Assembly (NCBI RefSeq): GCF_008801835.1
Contig: NZ_VZOW01000001.1
Coordinates: 549,430-613,429, forward strand
Reading direction: 5' to 3'
Source: Cupriavidus pauculus
GTDB lineage: Bacteria; Pseudomonadota; Gammaproteobacteria; Burkholderiales; Burkholderiaceae
Length of the DNA: 64,000 nt
Shown: in pieces, positions 58,788-64,000 of the stretch
Layout of the letters: every line of letters begins with the position of its first letter
How positions within the stretch are numbered: the first letter of the stretch is position 1
Made by a program: the position numbers and the translations under genes
The notes under the pieces: generated by a model
What the model was told of the DNA's origin: nothing
What the model saw: only the letters and a program-made list of their open reading frames with translations
The model's database searches: none

Positions 58788-59795
58788 TCAGTGTGCGGCA
58801 AACAGCGCCTGCAGCCGCTGCGGGTCGCGCACCAGGGGCGGATCGGCCGCCAACAGCAGCATGAGCAACACGCGCGCCTTATAGGGATTCAGGTCCATGG
58901 CCGAGGCAAACATGCCCACTTCCGGGCGGACCTTCTCTGGAATAGCGACATGCCCGGCACCGGTGCGGGAGCTGCGCACCACCGCCACGCCCTGGCCAGC
59001 CGCATCGGCCAGCGCCGCCGCCAGCGTTTCGTGGATCGACCCATTCCCGGCCGCCGCGACGACAAGCCCCTGCACACCCGCGGCAACCAGGGCATCGACC
59101 GCGATGCGACCGGGTTGCGCATAGCTCGACACAATTTCCACCTCCGGCCAGTGAGCCGGTACGGGCAGACGCTGCACCGGCACCCGGCCCTCGGCTGGTG
59201 CGCGATGGAATCGAATATATGCGTCCTGGACGAATCCCAGCGGACCGCCCGCCGGCGAGGCGAACGCATCGACCGCCGATGTGTGCATCTTGGCGACATC
59301 GCGCGCCGCATGAATCTGCTGGTTCAATACCACCAACACTCCCTTCCCTCGCGCCTCGGTGCTGCCAGCCACGCGCACCGCATCGAGCAAGTTCAAGGGC
59401 CCATCCGCCGACAGCGACGTGGAGGGCCGCATGGCCGCCGTCATGACGATGGGAATCGGGCAAGCCTGCGTCAGGTGCAGGAACATCGCCGTTTCTTCAA
59501 GTGTATCGGTCCCGTGCGTGATCACTATTCCGTCGACATCATCGCTGGTGGACCAGTACGCCAACCGTGCAGCCAGGCGCTCCCACAAGTCGAACCGCAG
59601 GTCCTTGCTATCGATCTGCGCCACTTGCTCGGTCTCGATCCGCGCGACGGCAGCGAGCGCGGGCACAGCGTCTACGAGCTGCGATACCGGCACGGTCGCC
59701 GCCTGGTAGCGGGCGCTGCTGGCGGGGTTTCCGGACGAGCCGGCAATCGTGCCGCCCGTGGCGAGGATGACGATTCGAGGCAAGGAAGCTGACAT
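58788..59795 (-). CDS. L-asparaginase
   Basis: Hydrolyses asparagine to aspartate and ammonia, 335 residues. The two threonine sites are ATGGTIAGSS (nucleophile Thr) and THGTDTLEETA. MTAAMRP and AAGNGSIHE are further family blocks. No clear signal peptide is seen, so it is probably cytoplasmic although its sequence resembles the type II lineage; glutaminase activity cannot be excluded. The ATG at 59795 (MSASLPRIVILATGG) is supported. Confidence 0.92.
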   Translation of the reverse strand: MSASLPRIVILATGGTIAGSSGNPASSARYQAATVPVSQLVDAVPALAAVARIETEQVAQIDSKDLRFDLWERLAARLAYWSTSDDVDGIVITHGTDTLEETAMFLHLTQACPIPIVMTAAMRPSTSLSADGPLNLLDAVRVAGSTEARGKGVLVVLNQQIHAARDVAKMHTSAVDAFASPAGGPLGFVQDAYIRFHRAPAEGRVPVQRLPVPAHWPEVEIVSSYAQPGRIAVDALVAAGVQGLVVAAAGNGSIHETLAAALADAAGQGVAVVRSSRTGAGHVAIPEKVRPEVGMFASAMDLNPYKARVLLMLLLAADPPLVRDPQRLQALFAAH

Positions 59796-59929
59796 GTCTG
59801 ATCAGTAAGTTGGAGCCCGGCGATTGTATCCGTCACGCCCGCGCGCCCCAACCGCGGCAAACCCGCGCGCAGCAACGGCCACCCACGGCTTTGCAAGCCC
59901 GCTGCAAATTGTGCTTGCACTTCACTCGA

Positions 59930-59949
59930 TACTGTATAAAATCACAGCA
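59930..59949 (+). promoter_or_regulatory. LexA (SOS) box 1 upstream of lexA
   Basis: CTG-N10-CAG with AT-rich centre (TACTGTATAAAATCACAGCA). It overlaps the probable -10 (TAAAAT or TATAAA), with TTGCAC at 59915-59920 as -35. Confidence 0.9.
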
Positions 59950-59969
59950 TACTGTTTAAACATACAGTG
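59950..59969 (+). promoter_or_regulatory. LexA (SOS) box 2 upstream of lexA
   Basis: TACTGTTTAAACATACAGTG, a near-consensus SOS box that abuts box 1 with exactly 20-bp phasing. Confidence 0.93.
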
Positions 59970-59992
59970 CTTCGGCACGAGACCGGCGAACC

Positions 59993-60649
59993 ATGGCGAC
60001 CCTGACACCCCGGCAGCAGCAGATTTTCGATCTGATCCGCGATGCAATTCAGCGTACAGGCTTCCCGCCGACGCGCGCTGAAATCGCCGCCGAATTCGGC
60101 TTCTCCTCTCCCAATTCGGCTGAGGAGCACCTGCGAGCGCTTGCGCGCAAGGGTGTTATCGAGTTAACGCCCGGTGCATCGCGGGGCATCCGGCTAAAGG
60201 TTTCGCGCAGCGATTCCGAGCGGCCGGACCAATTTTCCTTGCCGATGGCAGGCGTGCTGCAATTGACGCTGCCGCTGGTTGGCCGCGTCGCGGCAGGCAG
60301 CCCCATCCTGGCGGCCGAACATATAGATCGCCAATACCAGGTGGATGCATCGGTGTTCGATGAGCGCCCCGATTATCTGTTACGCGTGCGCGGCCTGAGC
60401 ATGCGCGATGCAGGCATCCTGGACGGCGACCTGCTGGCCGTAAAGAAAGCCAACGAAGCACCGAACGGAAAGATCGTGGTGGCGCGCATCGGCGAGGATG
60501 TCACCGTCAAACGCCTGAAGAAACGCGGCGAATCGATCGAACTGATCGCCGAGAACCCGGACTTCGCAAACATCGTGCTCGAGTCCGGACGAGACGAATT
60601 TTCACTGGAAGGCATCGCTGTTGGCCTGATCCGGTCGTCAGGATTCTAG
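59993..60649 (+). CDS. lexA: SOS repressor LexA
   Basis: Repressor of DNA-damage genes, 218 residues. The winged helix (1-70) contains [25 protein letters not shown]. Self-cleavage is expected at A101-G102 (VAAG), with catalytic S136 (GLSMRD) and K173 (VTVKRL). All are present. Two abutting SOS boxes upstream indicate autoregulation. It diverges from the asparaginase gene. Confidence 0.98.
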   Translation: MATLTPRQQQIFDLIRDAIQRTGFPPTRAEIAAEFGFSSPNSAEEHLRALARKGVIELTPGASRGIRLKVSRSDSERPDQFSLPMAGVLQLTLPLVGRVAAGSPILAAEHIDRQYQVDASVFDERPDYLLRVRGLSMRDAGILDGDLLAVKKANEAPNGKIVVARIGEDVTVKRLKKRGESIELIAENPDFANIVLESGRDEFSLEGIAVGLIRSSGF

Positions 60650-60793
60650 CCTTAGCGAGACACCCAGGCTCCCAGTCTGGACCAGGCAGTACAACCTTCT
60701 GCCCTGGTCACCCGCTTTGCTTTGCCCATGCCGCCCCGTCCTCTCAGGACGACGGGCGCGGACTCTTGCTGTCGCAAATTACGAGGTGCTGCC

Positions 60794-60970
60794 ATGCTGC
60801 AATCGAACACCGTCGCTTCCCGTCGCCCAGTCAAACCGGTGCCGTTCCGCCAGATCAAGGGCGTCCGCGTCTACCAGGGCGCCCAGCGCCGCACGATGGT
60901 CGGCAATATGGCGGCAATCTGCCGCATGCTTGAACTCGACGATCTGCCGGCGAAACCACTTGCTGTCTGA
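60794..60970 (+). CDS. Small hypothetical protein, 58 residues
   Basis: A basic 58-residue ORF 144 bp downstream of lexA. GAGG lies 7 nt before ATG 60794. The peptide contains KPVPFRQIKGVRVYQGAQR and MVGNMAAICRMLELDDLP. Codon use looks coding, with a bias like the neighbours. It is not in lexA's SOS-linked genes known to me, and I cannot name a family. A hairpin follows the stop. Read-through from lexA would make it SOS-induced. Confidence 0.6.
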   Translation: MLQSNTVASRRPVKPVPFRQIKGVRVYQGAQRRTMVGNMAAICRMLELDDLPAKPLAV

Positions 60971-60995
60971 GGCCCCGAGGTCGAAGACGTGAAGG

Positions 60996-61020
60996 CCCGC
61001 GCCGATCGAATCGGCGCGGG
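60996..61020 (+). terminator. Strong hairpin after the small ORF (possible terminator)
   Basis: CCCGCGCCGA/TCGGCGCGGG is a perfect 10-bp stem with a 5-nt loop, 25 bp past the ORF stop. No T run follows, so termination is uncertain. It marks the end of the GC-rich core before accessory DNA. Confidence 0.55.
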
Positions 61021-61100
61021 GTGAAGGTGGGATAGAGACTATTAGCGCGCCGGGTCATGGATAGTCGATACCCGGCGGGAGCACACTGGAGATGGCTCCC

Positions 61101-62180
61101 TCAGAACGCGTTGGGCCGTGGCCGCAGAGTGCGCGTCACCTTGTCCCAGAGGGCGATGGACTCGCCTTCGGTTAGGGAAACGCGATCCAGCTCATGCAGA
61201 TTTAACAGTTTGTTGGGCGCGCCCACATCCAACTCGAGGGCGATGAATGGGGAGTGGGGACTGCCTATCCTGGCATTACCTTCGAGTCTGAAATGAAACC
61301 CAGGAATTTCCATCACAGTGATGCCCGCCATCAGCCATTCTTCGGTAGGAATGCCCGGCAATTCCACGGTGCCCTTCCGCAGGGTGCGTCCGTTGTTTCG
61401 ACTCATAGCTTCACCGATCTCTGCGCCGCGCTGCAATAACGAGTCACTGGTCACGATATGAGAATACGAATTCAAATTGAAGTTGACATCGTGATGCCCT
61501 GCCAGGACGAACTTCGTCTTTAGTTGCTCACGGTCCGCTGCCTTGCCCTGCAAGAATCCACCTTGGAAACACACTCCCGGCTCGCTTGGGATCTCATCAT
61601 CGGAGCGCCCTCTGGCCCTCGATAGCAGTGAAATGACTTGGCTAAGGCGCTCGGAGACATTGTTCATGTCAGGATCGTCTCTGATAGAGGGTTGATCCTT
61701 GAAGTACAGCGAATCCTTTGCCGAAGACGCTGCGACCTGCATTTTGATTTGATGCCCACTGTTCCATCTGTAGGCTTCGATGATGCGTATGCTGTCCGGA
61801 TCTTCGTAAATACTTCCCAAAGATACGAAGTACCGAGAATCCGGAATCCCTTTGACTTCCTGGTCGGCATACAGAAACCGATAGCCGAAATAGCTCTTTG
61901 CAGTCGTCAGCTCATCGCTACGATTTTGAATCGCCCGACGGTGTGCATCGATCGTCATGGGCTCGGTGCTGATGTGTACCCCCTCGACCTTGATGGACTG
62001 GAAGATATGGACGTCGGCCGGCATGTCGATCAGATAGCGACCCACGCAGCGTGGCGTCAGGTGTGCAGTCAAGTTTTTCACAATGGCTTGTTCCTGGGAG
62101 GTAAGGGGTCGGTGGCGGTTGCATCCCTGCAGTGAGAGAGCAAGGCAAACGGCCGCCATTGCGGCCAGAACTCGCTTCAT
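61101..62180 (-). CDS. Tli4-like T6SS immunity lipoprotein
   Basis: A 359-residue lipoprotein. The signal MKRVLAAMAAVCLALSLQGC ends in a LQGC lipobox, so the protein should be membrane-anchored in the periplasm. The body (VGRYLIDMPADVHIF, IPDSRYFVSLGSIYEDPDSIRI, LPGIPTEEWLMAGIT) resembles the Tli4 immunity family. ATG 62180 overlaps the lipase stop as ATGA; ATG 62189 is an alternative. It should neutralise the adjacent lipase when it arrives in the periplasm. GC is visibly lower than in the core genes. Confidence 0.8.
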   Translation of the reverse strand: MKRVLAAMAAVCLALSLQGCNRHRPLTSQEQAIVKNLTAHLTPRCVGRYLIDMPADVHIFQSIKVEGVHISTEPMTIDAHRRAIQNRSDELTTAKSYFGYRFLYADQEVKGIPDSRYFVSLGSIYEDPDSIRIIEAYRWNSGHQIKMQVAASSAKDSLYFKDQPSIRDDPDMNNVSERLSQVISLLSRARGRSDDEIPSEPGVCFQGGFLQGKAADREQLKTKFVLAGHHDVNFNLNSYSHIVTSDSLLQRGAEIGEAMSRNNGRTLRKGTVELPGIPTEEWLMAGITVMEIPGFHFRLEGNARIGSPHSPFIALELDVGAPNKLLNLHELDRVSLTEGESIALWDKVTRTLRPRPNAF

Positions 62181-63790
62181 AGGACGCATGCCATGTCCGT
62201 ACTTTGAATCCGATGGGCAATCCGGGTGATGGCCCAGAGGGTGAAGCGTTTGCGCTCTTCGTTCTTGCTCCAGTTCAACAGACCCGGTTCAGGTTCGTCC
62301 TTGTATGCGCCCTCGTGACCGAAACCCGAGAAGGGCACGCATGCCTGAACACCTTTCCGCCCGCGGGGTGCCTTGCCGGAGCGCGCCGGCACCGTGCCAT
62401 CTCCCGTTTCATCCGGTGCCTGCAGAACGAAGTAAGCGCTGTCGCCTGGCAATCCACCCTCGATCGATACGCCTTGGCGGCCATAGCCGTGGTCCCATTG
62501 CACCTGCCCACCTTCCAGATCCCGTACATAGGGCACGAGCTTCGGGATGCTGCCATCCATGTTGGGGCTGATGGTACGCTTCCAGGTGACATCGCCCCAA
62601 GTCTTGGCGTTCTGATCGTCACCGTAGAAGACGTAGGTATTGGGATGGTATTTACCGCTGATTTTGGTATGAAAAGTCCTGACATGAGTGTTGATGAGAT
62701 CCTTAAACCCACGCCAATCTTGATCGAGTGTTTGCCTTTTTGGATCAAGCGGATTCAGGAATCGATCGCCAATGAGGCCCCACCACTTGCCTCGCTGCAA
62801 ATAAATTTCCTCATACGGATCCTGCTTCGGCAAGCTGACGTTGCGATCGTAGTCGCGGATTTTTAACCAACCCATACCGTAGTCCGGGCTGGGAAGCAAT
62901 TGCAGTGCGCCGGGTGCTTGCGCAAAGACGGCCGTCACTGCGGCTGCGTTATCGCCCAGCGCCAGCCCGGCCGCACCTTCGGTACCGGCCTTCACCCTCT
63001 TATAAGCGGCGGCCGCCCCTGTGGCGGGCATCACACCGTGGACGATGCCCAGGATGTCGTTGCTGCCCCCGAGCACTTCCGAATAGTAGCGGGCGACCAA
63101 CCCACCCATCGAATGGGTGACAAGGATGACCTTCTCGCATGGGCGACCCTTGTTCCGATAGTACGTCGTGAACTCCCGAACCTTGCTTTGCAAGCGCTCG
63201 GCAGAAGTGCGATTGGATTCCAGCCAGTTGTAGCCCACCGCATGCACGGGAAACTGGTACTGATACGACACCAGGACTTCCTCATGGGTCAGCGGCGCAA
63301 GCGTAGGGCCGGATTTGAGCACCTGCTTCATCAATTCCGCGCGCAAACCATTGCGACCGTGCGCGGTCTCCGAGTGGTAGTCATTCAGATGATGATCCAG
63401 CCAAGCCAGGAAATCGCCATAGCTCATGGCGCTCACTTCGCCCCAGCCGCGACGTTGCAGTTCGTTTTGGGAGTGGGGCGTATTGCTCGGCAACGCTCCT
63501 GATGGACAGACGAATGTCATATCGGGTGCGAGTGCAAGCTTGCGCTCCGCTGGTGTCGCGGTGGCCCATTTGGAACCAACGCTCCATACGCTATCGACGA
63601 GCCAAACTGGATTGCGCTCAGAGTCCATCAGATTCGATCCCATGATTCCTGGCACGAAGATGACTGGAATAATGCGATCCGGTATCAAGTAACACGCGCC
63701 GACGCTGTCATCTGGTACAGACATGGTCGAGGTGTAGTGCACTGCTCCATCATCGCTCACGTAGCGAGGCAAAATGCGTTCAGTATCCAT
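62177..63790 (-). CDS. Tle4-like T6SS phospholipase effector (alpha/beta lipase)
   Basis: A 537-residue lipase with PGAP1/LCAT-like features. VIFVPGIMGSNLMDSERNPVW (44-64 in part) and the nucleophile elbow THSMGGLVARYYSE with S227 are clear. GDGTVPARSG near the C-terminus probably carries the Asp. No signal peptide is seen, as expected for a secretion-system cargo. The adjacent, overlapping lipoprotein resembles Tli4, which supports an antibacterial Tle4-type effector. No vgrG or adaptor is in the window. The frame upstream of the ATG stays open for 23 codons without a start codon. Confidence 0.78.
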   Translation of the reverse strand: MDTERILPRYVSDDGAVHYTSTMSVPDDSVGACYLIPDRIIPVIFVPGIMGSNLMDSERNPVWLVDSVWSVGSKWATATPAERKLALAPDMTFVCPSGALPSNTPHSQNELQRRGWGEVSAMSYGDFLAWLDHHLNDYHSETAHGRNGLRAELMKQVLKSGPTLAPLTHEEVLVSYQYQFPVHAVGYNWLESNRTSAERLQSKVREFTTYYRNKGRPCEKVILVTHSMGGLVARYYSEVLGGSNDILGIVHGVMPATGAAAAYKRVKAGTEGAAGLALGDNAAAVTAVFAQAPGALQLLPSPDYGMGWLKIRDYDRNVSLPKQDPYEEIYLQRGKWWGLIGDRFLNPLDPKRQTLDQDWRGFKDLINTHVRTFHTKISGKYHPNTYVFYGDDQNAKTWGDVTWKRTISPNMDGSIPKLVPYVRDLEGGQVQWDHGYGRQGVSIEGGLPGDSAYFVLQAPDETGDGTVPARSGKAPRGRKGVQACVPFSGFGHEGAYKDEPEPGLLNWSKNEERKRFTLWAITRIAHRIQSTDMACVL

Positions 63791-63958
63791 AGACGCTGCA
63801 AAAGATCCGGGGACGTAGTAGATGACGTTCCGACATTGAAAGAAGAAGGCTCGCCCCTCCTATTCGTGGGAGATGGAGCGGCCCCACGTATCTGAGGACA
63901 CAAGGACTCTCTTAAAATAAGGGATAGTCTTGTGCCTATCAGTAAGCCTAGTCATTAC
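63791..63958. other. Junction between effector gene and IS-like sequence
   Basis: No gene is recognised. An imperfect hairpin AAGGACT...AGTCTT (about 63903-63931) and a GTAAGC sequence at 63942 lie before the transposase start. IS66-family ends typically begin GTAA, so the element's left end could be here, but this is not established. Confidence 0.35.
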
Positions 63959-64000
63959 GTGGAACCCATCGAAATTCTGACCGAGCCGGAGCGCCGTCGT
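63959..64000 (+). mobile_element. Start of a probable IS66-family TnpA gene (cut by window edge)
   Basis: The last 14 codons from GTG 63959 read (M)EPIEILTEPERRR. This closely resembles the N-terminus of IS66-family accessory protein TnpA in beta-proteobacteria, from memory of the family. The gene continues beyond the window. No ribosome-binding site is evident. The frame is short, so the call rests on the sequence pattern alone. Confidence 0.55.

Noticed and set aside
63806..63837. 18-codon ORF with AGGAGGGG upstream, overlapping the lipase start
   Set aside because: The ribosome-binding-like sequence is too far from the ATG, and the peptide has no other support.

Overview
The window looks like chromosome of a Burkholderiaceae bacterium, most likely Cupriavidus or close to Ralstonia. 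The base composition is GC-rich with strong G/C third positions. The genes include a 3-hydroxybutyrate-oligomer hydrolase, a glyoxylate shunt, a beta-proteobacterial gene order (alaA-hom-thrC-moeA-moaD-moaE) and a sulfate/sulfonate uptake block. The genus is inferred from gene content, not proven. I saw no rRNA, tRNA or CRISPR array.

Layout. 1-9.5 kb: the end of an ABC-F gene (yheS), dsbB, radA, alr, lplT, then a stop/start-overlapping run tsaB-rimI-UDG-DUF1853. 9.7-12.6 kb: acyl-CoA-binding protein, an MFS exporter coupled to a DUF1857 protein, and a VOC protein. 12.7-18.2 kb: malate synthase (aceB), a HAD dehalogenase, a LysR regulator, a universal stress protein and isocitrate lyase (aceA). 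18.5-22.6 kb: an alpha/beta hydrolase, a GGCT-like protein, an RraA-family protein and a LytS/LytTR two-component pair.

22.9-33.9 kb is a sulfur block, all on the minus strand. sbp and ssuADCB (without ssuE) are followed by a degenerate EAL protein and an RBBP9/YdeN hydrolase. Next comes cysTWA, ending in the cysB-type regulator. Two nearly identical 19-bp boxes lie upstream of sbp and cysT. A 21-codon ORF with two Cys codons and a strong ribosome-binding site precedes ssuA. I regard the boxes and the small ORF as the most interesting regulatory signals here.

34-50 kb: a gamma-glutamyltransferase lipoprotein, OsmC, ClpB with a sigma-32-type promoter, the 3HB-oligomer hydrolase, CrcB, molybdopterin genes, threonine synthesis genes and an AlaA-type aminotransferase. 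49.3-57 kb: an Mth938-like protein, Bcp, a possible small RNA unit, a PIN-PhoH ATPase, two exported proteins, a phosphate permease with its DUF47 partner, and dnaB. 57-60.7 kb: rpsF-priB-rpsR-rplI, asparaginase, and lexA behind two abutting SOS boxes.

61-64 kb is accessory DNA of visibly lower GC. It holds a lipase resembling type VI secretion Tle4-like effectors, with an overlapping Tli4-like lipoprotein immunity gene. The right edge runs into what appears to be the first codons of an IS66-family transposase gene.
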